The notes below the pieces were generated by a model. It ran no database searches. It was not told the DNA's origin and worked only from the letters and a program-made list of their open reading frames with translations. Source: a virus. From it: 56,220 bases of DNA. The first letter of the stretch is position 1, and every line of letters begins with the position of its first letter. This document shows positions 1 through 6,130 of the stretch, in pieces. The stretch covers positions 1 through 56,220 of IMG/VR virus record IMGVR_UViG_3300038441_000168; one strand, 5' to 3'. Made by a program: the position numbers and the translations under genes.

Positions 1-69
1 GGCCTGCTTCAGGGTTCTTCTGACGAGGAACTCGCGACGCACGCGGAGGAGCTGAAGAGCATGTTCGGC
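1..69. repeat. 69-bp terminal overlap, left copy
   Basis: Bases 1-69 are identical to bases 56152-56220 at the right end. The repeat lies inside the scaffolding-protein gene and keeps its reading frame, so joining the ends restores one intact gene. That is what an assembly of a circular or circularly permuted molecule produces. A genuine short physical terminal repeat is possible but less likely, because it lies in the middle of a coding sequence. Confidence 0.95.
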
Positions 70-189
70 ACCCCCACCAAGATTGCTGCTGTTGATCCCT
101 CGCATGGCGCGGGTAATGGCGGTGGCGTAACGGGAATGACTACCGACGCCGCTTGGGCTGATTTGATGAAGTCGTCCGGAATCTACTAA
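1..189 (+). CDS. Capsid scaffolding protein, C-terminal part
   Basis: This is the 3' end of the gene that starts at 55855; the frame is continuous across the genome junction and ends with TAA at 187-189. The visible part carries an acidic helical stretch followed by a Gly-rich, low-complexity tail. The gene lies directly upstream of the major capsid gene, the usual place for a scaffold that guides procapsid assembly and is then lost. The function is inferred from position and composition, not from a catalytic motif. Confidence 0.8.
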   Translation, partial: GLLQGSSDEELATHAEELKSMFGTPTKIAAVDPSHGAGNGGGVTGMTTDAAWADLMKSSGIY

Positions 190-201
190 AAAGGAACATA
201 A

Positions 202-1197
202 ATGGCTCAGATTAACGAGCTTATCCCGAATAGCACGAATGACCACCAGGGTCGTCTTGCATACGTGCCAGACAACCTCCTGCCAAAGACCATCACTAAC
301 GCGATGTTCGACAAGGCGCAGGAGAACTCTCTGGTTCTTCGTCTGGGTGAGCGAATCCCGATTTCCTACGGTGAGACCGTAATCCCGGTTCAGACCAAGC
401 TTCCTGAGGTTGGTCAGGTTGGTACTGGTACCACGAATGCACAGCGTGAGGGTGGCACCAAGCCCCTGACGGGTGTTGCGTGGGACAGCCGGTCCATCCA
501 GCCCATCAAGCTGGCTGCGATTGTCACCGCTTCTACTGAGTTCGCGCGTACCAACCCACAGGGCTTCTACACGAAGCTTCAGTCGGACCTTGGTAAGGCT
601 CTGGGTCGAGGTTTTGACCTGGCGGTATTCCACGGTAAGCAGCCCCTCACGGGTGGTGCTCTGGCGGGTATCTCTTCGGCCAACGTGCTGAACAACACGA
701 CCAACGTTGTGAACACCGACTCGGTTACCAACAACACCCTGTACGACGAGCTTCTGACGGCGTACGAGATGGTTTCTACGGACTTCGACTTTGACGGTTG
801 GGCTGTTGACACCCGTTATCGTGCGCGTCTGATTCGTGAAGGTGCGGAACGGGATGTGAATGGCAACATTCAGAACCCAGCGGCTCTCAACCTGAACACC
901 ACGCAGGGCTCCATTCTGGGCTTCCCGGTCCAGTATGGCAAGGCTGTTGTTGGTGACCTGGGTGCGGCTACCGCGACTTCCACGAAGATCATTGGTGGTG
1001 AGTTCAACCAGCTCAAGTGGGGCTTTGCCGACGAGGTAACCGTAAAGGTTTCTGACCAGGCGACCCTGACTGACGGTACGAACACCATTTCGATGTGGCA
1101 GACCAACCAGGTTGCTATCCTCATTGAGGTTACCTTCGGGTGGCTCGTGGGTGACCTGGATGCCTTCGTGAAGGTTACGAACCCATCGGGTAGCTAA
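202..1197 (+). CDS. Major capsid protein (HK97-like)
   Basis: A 331-residue protein beginning 12 bases after the scaffold stop, with AAAGGAAC upstream of the ATG. The short N-terminal arm, the following E-loop-like segment with Thr/Gly-rich stretches, and the C-terminal segment ending in a Trp-Leu-Val-Gly-Asp-Leu-Asp-Ala run fit actinophage HK97-fold capsid proteins. Size and position after the scaffold and before the connectors agree. Synonymous codon use is uniform and G+C rich at third positions, as expected for a highly expressed phage gene. Confidence 0.9.
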   Translation: MAQINELIPNSTNDHQGRLAYVPDNLLPKTITNAMFDKAQENSLVLRLGERIPISYGETVIPVQTKLPEVGQVGTGTTNAQREGGTKPLTGVAWDSRSIQPIKLAAIVTASTEFARTNPQGFYTKLQSDLGKALGRGFDLAVFHGKQPLTGGALAGISSANVLNNTTNVVNTDSVTNNTLYDELLTAYEMVSTDFDFDGWAVDTRYRARLIREGAERDVNGNIQNPAALNLNTTQGSILGFPVQYGKAVVGDLGAATATSTKIIGGEFNQLKWGFADEVTVKVSDQATLTDGTNTISMWQTNQVAILIEVTFGWLVGDLDAFVKVTNPSGS

Positions 1198-1210
1198 TTC
1201 GTAGGAGAAG

Positions 1211-1229
1211 GTCGCCGTCAAAGGGCGAC
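1211..1229 (+). other. Short hairpin after capsid gene
   Basis: GTCGCC at 1211-1216 pairs with GGCGAC at 1224-1229 around a 7-base loop. No T-tract follows. It sits between the capsid gene and an inserted HNH gene. It could slow transcription or stabilise the capsid mRNA end so that capsid is made in excess over the genes downstream. Confidence 0.4.
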
Positions 1230-1281
1230 GGGTTAAATGACAATGCCAGTGTCAGCCTTCTCCTTCACAAAGGGACCGCCA

Positions 1282-1740
1282 ATGAAGATCGCAGTATTCA
1301 CCTTTCGTGAGTATCACCGCCGCAAGTTCAAGGCGGGTTCCACGATTCAATGCAAGACCTGTTCCTGTTTTGTGTTTTACACAGGGAAGGGTTCACACCT
1401 GAAAAGGTACTGCTCCCTTTGCTTGGTAAAAGCGGATCAGGCTAACTCCGCCCGATACAGGGCAAAGTACGCAGACAAGTGTTCAGAAGCACGCCACAGG
1501 CGACGTGCTGCCAAGAAGGCAGTAGAGTCCGAATCGTTTACGCTGTCTGATGTTATCAACAAGTGGGGTACCGATTGCCATCTGTGCAATAACCCAATTG
1601 ACCTGACGTTAGAATGGCCTGATCGGTTCAGCAAAAGCATGGACCACGTCATTCCAATCAGCAAGGGCGGACCTCACAAGTTGAGTAACGTCAAGCTGGC
1701 TCACTTGACCTGTAATCAAAGGAAGAGTGATAAGGTATGA
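1282..1740 (+). CDS. HNH homing-type endonuclease
   Basis: About 153 residues from the ATG at 1282, which has AAAGGGA six bases upstream; an in-frame ATG at 1237 has a poorer ribosome site. An N-terminal CxxC...CxxC zinc-binding region (around residues 24-50) is followed by a basic helix. A C-terminal HNH core follows: a CxxC pair, then Asp-His-Val-Ile-Pro (the DH of HNH), then Asn, and a final CNQRK. It sits between the capsid and connector genes, where such free-standing nucleases are typical mobile insertions. It may cut related phages that lack the insertion. Confidence 0.85.
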   Translation: MKIAVFTFREYHRRKFKAGSTIQCKTCSCFVFYTGKGSHLKRYCSLCLVKADQANSARYRAKYADKCSEARHRRRAAKKAVESESFTLSDVINKWGTDCHLCNNPIDLTLEWPDRFSKSMDHVIPISKGGPHKLSNVKLAHLTCNQRKSDKV

Positions 1741-2708
1741 AGGTAGCTTGCTTCGTTCATTTTTACATGCCCTATCGCTGTGCTGGCTCGGAAACGATGC
1801 TACACGCCATGTGTAAGGCACTGAAAGACAAGGGGCATGAGGTTATCGTGTACGCCACGGTTCTTCCTGAGGCCCCTCCGTATTACGAGTATGAAGACAT
1901 TCCCGTTCATGTTACTAACGTGGTGTATGCCAAGCAGATGATCGAGGCCTGGAGCCCCGACGTCATTATCTCCCACCACGACAACACAGACAGGGCTGCT
2001 CGTATTCACCAGAGGACCGGCATTCCATTTGTCTTCCTCATGCACAACGACTTTCCGGAGACACAGACCAAGCTTGACTACAAGCCCAATCTGGTTGTCT
2101 TCAACACCGATTGGATGGCCTCGAAGTTCAAGGGTAAAACCACGAACCACATGGTCTTGCATCCACCCGTTTTCCCAGATCAGCACCGAACCATTCCAGG
2201 AGAATGTGTCACGCTGGTAAACCTGTCGGAGAATAAGGGTGCCAATGTGTTCTACGAACTGGCTAGGCGAATGCCTGAGATTCAGTTCCTAGGCGTGGAG
2301 GGTGGTCACGGGCCACAGATCATCAGGAATGATCTCCCAAATGTGACGATCCAGGAGCAGACCCCGTACATGAAGAGGGATGTTTGGTCGAGGACCAAGA
2401 TTCTTCTCATGCCGTCCATCTACGAATCTTATGGTATGGCTGGTGCAGAAGCTCTGGCCTCTGGCATCCCCGTACTAGCACATCCAACACCAGGACTCAT
2501 CGAGTCCCAGGGTCCTTTTGGTCATTACATTGATCGAGACAACATCGATCAGTATCAAAGTGTAATCCAGAAGTACTACGACTCTGATATTTCATACAAT
2601 GCTGCTTCGGGATTGGCCCGTAAGCGGTCACAAGAACTAGACCCAACGCCTGAGTTGGCCCTGTGGGTCCGAAAGATTGAGGAGTTGGGCGATGCCCGGA
2701 TTGATTAA
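1737..2708 (+). CDS. GT4-type glycosyltransferase (GT-B fold)
   Basis: A 323-residue protein whose ATGA start overlaps the HNH stop. The N-terminal Rossmann domain begins with a beta strand and a Gly/Ser-Glu loop typical of family 4. The C-terminal nucleotide-sugar domain has the Pro-Ser-x-x-Glu-Ser-x-Gly motif followed by Glu-Ala-Leu-Ala-Ser-Gly-x-Pro-Val, the E-x7-E signature. It should move a sugar from a nucleotide donor, acting in the cytosol. In a late structural operon it may decorate capsid or tail proteins or change host surface glycans; which one cannot be told. Confidence 0.85.
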   Translation: MKVACFVHFYMPYRCAGSETMLHAMCKALKDKGHEVIVYATVLPEAPPYYEYEDIPVHVTNVVYAKQMIEAWSPDVIISHHDNTDRAARIHQRTGIPFVFLMHNDFPETQTKLDYKPNLVVFNTDWMASKFKGKTTNHMVLHPPVFPDQHRTIPGECVTLVNLSENKGANVFYELARRMPEIQFLGVEGGHGPQIIRNDLPNVTIQEQTPYMKRDVWSRTKILLMPSIYESYGMAGAEALASGIPVLAHPTPGLIESQGPFGHYIDRDNIDQYQSVIQKYYDSDISYNAASGLARKRSQELDPTPELALWVRKIEELGDARID

Positions 2709-2874
2709 GCTGATCGGGTTCCATGGTTCGGTGGTGTTCGCGACGCCTGAGAAGGCGGAGAGGCTCATTGCCATCCAGGGATACCAGGTAGCACCTGAAA
2801 GTGCCCCAGAAGCCGTCTCAGAGCCAGCAACGGCTACTCCTGCCCGCAAGGCTGGCCGACCAAAGAAGGTATAA
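2692..2874 (+). CDS. Small capsid-region protein with basic tail
   Basis: Sixty residues. I chose the ATG at 2692 because GAGGAG stands just upstream; the gene overlaps the end of the glycosyltransferase. The N-terminal half is compact and hydrophobic with a phrase like Phe-x-Thr-Pro-Glu-Lys-Ala. The C-terminal half is Ala/Pro/Glu-rich and ends in Gly-Arg-Pro-Lys-Lys, an AT-hook-like tail. Similar short proteins often lie between capsid and connector genes in actinophages. No function is known to me. Confidence 0.7.
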   Translation: MPGLIKLIGFHGSVVFATPEKAERLIAIQGYQVAPESAPEAVSEPATATPARKAGRPKKV

Positions 2875-3093
2875 GTGAAGAGCGCGCCCATTAAGGGTTA
2901 CCGGGACCTGTCTCAGTCTGAGATTGACCTGATGAACAAGCTGAAGGATGTTGCCGTAGAGGTAGGCAATTGGGTTGACATCGTTCTGGATGACCCAGAC
3001 ACCGATAAGAGGTGGGCAAACATTGCCAAGACGGATCTCCAGAAGGGCTTCATGTCCCTCATCCGAGCGGTAGCACAGCCGGAAACGTTCTAA
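2875..3093 (+). CDS. acb2: Acb2-like anti-CBASS cyclic-nucleotide sponge
   Basis: Seventy-two residues from a GTG that directly follows the upstream TAA, with AGAAGG before it. The pattern Lys-Gly-Tyr-Arg-Asp-Leu-Ser-x-x-Glu-Ile near the start, a long helix, then Arg-Trp and a closing Lys-x-x-x-Leu-Gln-Lys-Gly-Phe-Met-x-Leu-x-Arg-Ala-Val-Ala-x-Pro is how I know the Acb2/Tad1 hairpin family. Acb2 proteins form helical-hairpin oligomers that bind cyclic di- and trinucleotides and blunt CBASS (and Thoeris) immune signals. The assignment is by remembered family pattern, not by a search. Expression from the capsid operon would make the sponge when capsid-triggered immunity matters. Confidence 0.72.
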   Translation: MKSAPIKGYRDLSQSEIDLMNKLKDVAVEVGNWVDIVLDDPDTDKRWANIAKTDLQKGFMSLIRAVAQPETF

Positions 3094-3102
3094 GGAGTTT
3101 GA

Positions 3103-3594
3103 ATGGCCTATGCAACTGTTGCAGACGTAGAAGCAAGGCTGGGTAGGTCACTCGATACGTCCGAACAGACGATTGTTAATACCCGGCTAAACGATGTTGA
3201 ACTTCTTATCCGAAACAAGATCCCCGACCTGGACTCCAAGATTTCTTCGGGTGTAATCGATGTTGAAGTTCTCATCATGGTGGAGTGTGAGTCGGTTCTC
3301 CGGCTCATCAAGAACCCAGATGGCTACACCGCAGAGACTGATGGCAACTACTCGTATCAGATTTCAGCCAAGGTAGCTTCTGGTCGATTGGACATCCTGC
3401 CAGAGGAGTGGGCGCTACTGGGGATCAAGAGTGGTGCATTCACCATTCGACCTGACCTTAGCCCTTACTACACCAACTGTAGCTACCCTTGGGAGAATGT
3501 AAGCCGCCCTTTTGCTGATTTCCCGGCATGGGATAGGACCGCTCACCCTTGTTGGTGTGAGTTCGTGACGGGAGATATCAAGTGTCCTTGCTAG
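3103..3594 (+). CDS. Head-tail connector protein (gp15/Gp19-like adaptor)
   Basis: A 163-residue protein with GGAG upstream. It opens with Met-Ala-Tyr-Ala-Thr-Val-x-Asp-Val-Glu-Ala-Arg-Leu-Gly-Arg, the usual start of Gp19/Gp15-type adaptors that form the ring below the portal. The rest is helical, followed by an extended C-terminal tail rich in aromatic residues and Cys. It is followed by other small connector genes with overlapping stops and starts. Confidence 0.82.
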   Translation: MAYATVADVEARLGRSLDTSEQTIVNTRLNDVELLIRNKIPDLDSKISSGVIDVEVLIMVECESVLRLIKNPDGYTAETDGNYSYQISAKVASGRLDILPEEWALLGIKSGAFTIRPDLSPYYTNCSYPWENVSRPFADFPAWDRTAHPCWCEFVTGDIKCPC

Positions 3595-3941
3595 ATCGAG
3601 GCAGGGAAACCGTTATTGTATTCCCTGAAGAAGTCTACACAGACCCAGATGGCAATGTCCTTCGTAGGCCTCAAGCCACAGGAATCACCGTGAGCAATGC
3701 AGCAGTTCAGCTCATGGCACAATCTGGTACGTCCAGCCGTCGCTCTGAGCAGGACAACGAAGGCCTAGAAACCGAAGAGGTCTACAGGCTGCGCCTGCCA
3801 CGATCCTATTCAGGCCCCGTAATCGGGGCTCATGGTCGTGTGGAATGGCGTGGTCTTTCATGGTCCGTAATTGGTAAGGAACGTCGGTACAACGGCTCCC
3901 CCAGGACTGGTCACATCGACTATACCCTGAGGAGGAACTGA
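3582..3941 (+). CDS. Head closure / stopper-like protein
   Basis: A 119-residue protein with a GTG start inside the end of the adaptor gene (13-base overlap). Predicted to be mostly beta: the last third alternates short strands with Gly-x-His-Gly-Arg-Val-x-Trp-Arg-Gly and ends with a basic tail. Size, order and strand-rich sequence match stopper proteins that seal the head after DNA filling. Function inferred from gene order. Confidence 0.65.
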   Translation: MSLLDRGRETVIVFPEEVYTDPDGNVLRRPQATGITVSNAAVQLMAQSGTSSRRSEQDNEGLETEEVYRLRLPRSYSGPVIGAHGRVEWRGLSWSVIGKERRYNGSPRTGHIDYTLRRN

Positions 3942-4270
3942 TGGCCAACAAGGTTACGATCACCATGTCGCAGCATGAACTGAACAAGAAGCTGTCCATG
4001 GACGACAAGGTTCAGGAAGCTCTTGAGTCTGTGGCCCGCCAGATTTATACGGCTGCGTCCAGGGACCTTGCAGGGCACCGTAAGACTGGTGAACACCAGA
4101 TCGAGATCTCCAAGGTTCGCAATGTCAAGTACGGTCACATCGACTGGGTTGTATCTATGACGGGTGAGAACTCTGTTTCTGTTGAGTTTGGTCACTGGGA
4201 TCGAACCCACAACCGCTATGTTGGTGGTCTGTACATCATTAGCAACGCCATGTTTGCTGCGAGGTTCTGA
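3941..4270 (+). CDS. Minor head-tail protein (DUF5403-like)
   Basis: A 109-residue protein whose ATG overlaps the upstream TGA. Two N-terminal helices are followed by a beta hairpin containing Asp-Trp-Val-Val and a Val-Glu-Phe-Gly-His-Trp phrase. This order resembles the HK97 gp10/DUF5403 proteins found between stopper and tail terminator in actinophages. I infer a role at the neck or tail completion step. Confidence 0.65.
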   Translation: MANKVTITMSQHELNKKLSMDDKVQEALESVARQIYTAASRDLAGHRKTGEHQIEISKVRNVKYGHIDWVVSMTGENSVSVEFGHWDRTHNRYVGGLYIISNAMFAARF

Positions 4271-4689
4271 TGCCGCCAATCACACGTAAGATGAAGAGGA
4301 TCCAAGAAGTGGTTCTTCCTCTTCTGAGGGACCGCCTTGACCCTTCTATTGAAGTGGTCTCCTGGGGTGCAGACATCCTGGACCGCACATTCCCGTACAT
4401 CATGATCCGAAGGCTAGGAGGGCTACCGGTTGACGTCGATCTTCTTGACCGACCAGTTATTGAGATGACCGCCTATGGCCGTGAAAGCCTAGCCGCCACA
4501 GAAGATTTGTATCTGGACGCCCGACAGGTCCTTTGGGAAGCCTGGAAGAACCAGACGGTAGTTCCCACAAAGGGATACATCCACTCGTATTTCGAAACCC
4601 TAGGACCCACCCAGTTCGACTCCCCATGGGACGACACCTGGCGGATTCAGGGCCTGATCCAGTTGGGCCTACGCCCGGCGAAGAATTAG
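4270..4689 (+). CDS. Tail terminator protein
   Basis: A 139-residue protein translationally coupled to the previous gene. An N-terminal helix is followed by a strand reading Tyr-Ile-Met-Ile-Arg-Arg-Leu-Gly-Gly, a hallmark of actinophage tail terminators, then Asp-Arg-Pro-Val-Ile-Glu. It should cap the tail tube when it reaches the length set by the tape measure and join it to the head. The gene precedes the major tail gene, as expected. Confidence 0.75.
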   Translation: MPPITRKMKRIQEVVLPLLRDRLDPSIEVVSWGADILDRTFPYIMIRRLGGLPVDVDLLDRPVIEMTAYGRESLAATEDLYLDARQVLWEAWKNQTVVPTKGYIHSYFETLGPTQFDSPWDDTWRIQGLIQLGLRPAKN

Positions 4690-4707
4690 TCAAAGGAGTA
4701 AGCCCAA

Positions 4708-5286
4708 ATGGCACTTAATGATGCAGCGGTGGTGACTCCTGCCGTAGGTTATATCTACGTTGCAGCGGTAGACACTGCTTCCCCAACGCCTGCGCAGATT
4801 GAGGCGTTTGATCCAAACACTGGTATTGTTGGTTGGACTCAGATTGGTCACACCTCGCGTGATGACCTCCCTGTTTTCGGCTTCGATGGCGGTGAAACCG
4901 AAACCCGTGGCACCTGGCAGAACGCTTCACTGAAGCGAGTTGTAACCGAGGTTGCTGCTGACTTTGTTACGTTCAATGCACTTCAGTTGGACGAACAGGT
5001 TCTGGCGTTCTACTACGGTGAGACCTCCCCTGGTTCTGTCGTAGGTAAGTTCGATGTGAACAACGCGGCTACTGCTGGCATTGACACCGCACTTCTGATT
5101 GTCATTGTTGATGGTTCGACCAATGTTGGTTTCCACGCTTCTAAGGTAACCATGGGTCGTGAAGATTCCATTGAACTGGCGGTAGATGAGTTCGCGGCTG
5201 TGCCGCTGCGTGCTGACATCCTCAAGAGTGGCTCTAACCCACTGTTCTCGTGGTTGTCGTTCGATACTGGTGTAAACCTCACCTAA
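4708..5286 (+). CDS. Major tail tube protein
   Basis: A 192-residue, beta-rich protein with AAAGGAG upstream. A Trp-Thr-x-Ile-Gly-His-Thr phrase is followed by Phe-Gly-Phe-Asp-Gly-Gly-Glu-Thr-Glu-Thr-Arg-Gly-Thr-Trp, typical of actinophage tail tube subunits. It stands between tail terminator and chaperone genes and is followed by a strong terminator, consistent with high expression. The C-terminal Phe-Ser-Trp-Leu-Ser segment closes the fold. Confidence 0.88.
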   Translation: MALNDAAVVTPAVGYIYVAAVDTASPTPAQIEAFDPNTGIVGWTQIGHTSRDDLPVFGFDGGETETRGTWQNASLKRVVTEVAADFVTFNALQLDEQVLAFYYGETSPGSVVGKFDVNNAATAGIDTALLIVIVDGSTNVGFHASKVTMGREDSIELAVDEFAAVPLRADILKSGSNPLFSWLSFDTGVNLT

Positions 5287-5307
5287 GCCATCTGTGATGG
5301 CCTAGTG

Positions 5308-5324
5308 GAACGTCTCCGACGTTC
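5308..5324 (+). other. Perfect 7-bp hairpin after tail tube gene
   Basis: GAACGTC pairs with GACGTTC around a TCC loop. It lies just upstream of the stronger terminator hairpin, so the two may act together at the end of the tail-tube mRNA. Confidence 0.5.
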
Positions 5325-5342
5325 TACGCTAATAGGTTTGGA

Positions 5343-5384
5343 GGGGGTAGTTCCTGGCGGACCCTGCTACCCCCTTCTTTTCTC
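5343..5384 (+). terminator. Intrinsic terminator after major tail gene
   Basis: GGGGGTAG at 5343-5350 pairs with CTACCCCC at 5367-5374, followed by TTCTTTTCTC. The stem and T-rich tail are those of a rho-independent terminator. It probably lets only part of transcription pass on to the chaperone and tape-measure genes, giving much more tube protein than assembly factors. Confidence 0.85.
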
Positions 5385-5415
5385 ATAGGGTCCGATTCAA
5401 CGATTGGGTTCGCCA

Positions 5416-5748
5416 ATGTCAAACGTATTTACACTTGAGTCCCTCAACGATGAGCTTGAGACCAAGTATGGCCCGTTCAAGTTCCAGGCGGGCAAGCAGG
5501 AGTTCACTCTCCCTCCGCTGCTGCGGCTGCCAGAGACTGAGCGTGATCTGGCCATTAACCTTCTCAAGCATGCCGACGAGTCCGACGAGGACTTGAAGTC
5601 GGTACAGACCTTGCTGGAAGACCTCCTCCGTGTGGTTGTACGAGATGGTAAGGGAGATGCTCTTCTGGATGTACTGAACCACGACCTGCTGAGCATGCAG
5701 ATCATCATTGAGAAGTGGACTGCTAAGACTCAGCCGGGGGAAGCGTAG
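5416..5748 (+). CDS. Tail assembly chaperone, short form (gpG-like)
   Basis: About 110 residues from ATG 5416; a TTG at 5404 is in frame but less likely. It contains Phe-x-Phe-x-x-Gly-x-Gln-Glu-Phe-Thr-Leu-Pro-Pro-Leu, the standard opening of actinophage chaperone G. The frame ends at TAG 5746-5748 just after a G-run where ribosomes can shift by -1 to the downstream T frame. It is expected to bind the tape measure during tail assembly and be absent from the virion. Confidence 0.85.
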   Translation: MSNVFTLESLNDELETKYGPFKFQAGKQEFTLPPLLRLPETERDLAINLLKHADESDEDLKSVQTLLEDLLRVVVRDGKGDALLDVLNHDLLSMQIIIEKWTAKTQPGEA

Positions 5749-6128
5749 CCCTCGCTAAGCTCCTAGACGAGTTTGGTGAGGCTATTCTCGCTGATTTCCA
5801 GTCCGAATATGGACTGAACCTTGTACGTGAAACAGAGCAGGGTATGAGCCCTGCTCAGATTATTGTGTTGATCCGGCAACTTCCCCTGGAATCCCGAACC
5901 GTGGCAATGCGCCGGGGTGGAGAAGACTTCCTGGGTTGGGGCGTGGATCGATATATGCAAGCTCAGCTCCTCGATGCAGTGCAGATGACTACACATGCCG
6001 TGGTGCAGAGCAACAGCAAGAAGAAGGTAAAGGCTCCGAAGCCTGTTTACCGACCGGGTAAGAAGCCTAAGGTGGCAAACCCGTTTCGAACCAAGTTGGA
6101 AGCAGCTAAGCGAGCCAAAGGAGGGTAA
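5416..6128 (+). CDS. Tail assembly chaperone, frameshift product (gpGT-like)
   Basis: The -1 frame is open from the G-run at 5736-5740 to TAA 6126-6128 and adds about 130 residues. It has no start codon of its own until ATG 5844, so it should be made as a fusion. After a slip on GGG the join reads Gln-Pro-Gly-Gly-Ser-Val-Ala-Leu-Ala. The extension is helical and ends in a very basic Lys/Pro-rich tail. This is the conserved G/GT arrangement just before the tape measure. Confidence 0.82.
5736..5742 (+). other. Programmed -1 frameshift site
   Basis: Seven bases GGGGGAA, read in the zero frame as G-GGG-GAA, six bases before the zero-frame TAG. The GGG tRNA can re-pair perfectly after moving back one base; the next codon then becomes GGA. 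The second tRNA would not re-pair as well as in a textbook XXXYYYZ site, so efficiency may be low or the slip may involve the single P-site tRNA. Confidence 0.7.
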
Positions 6129-6130
6129 AC

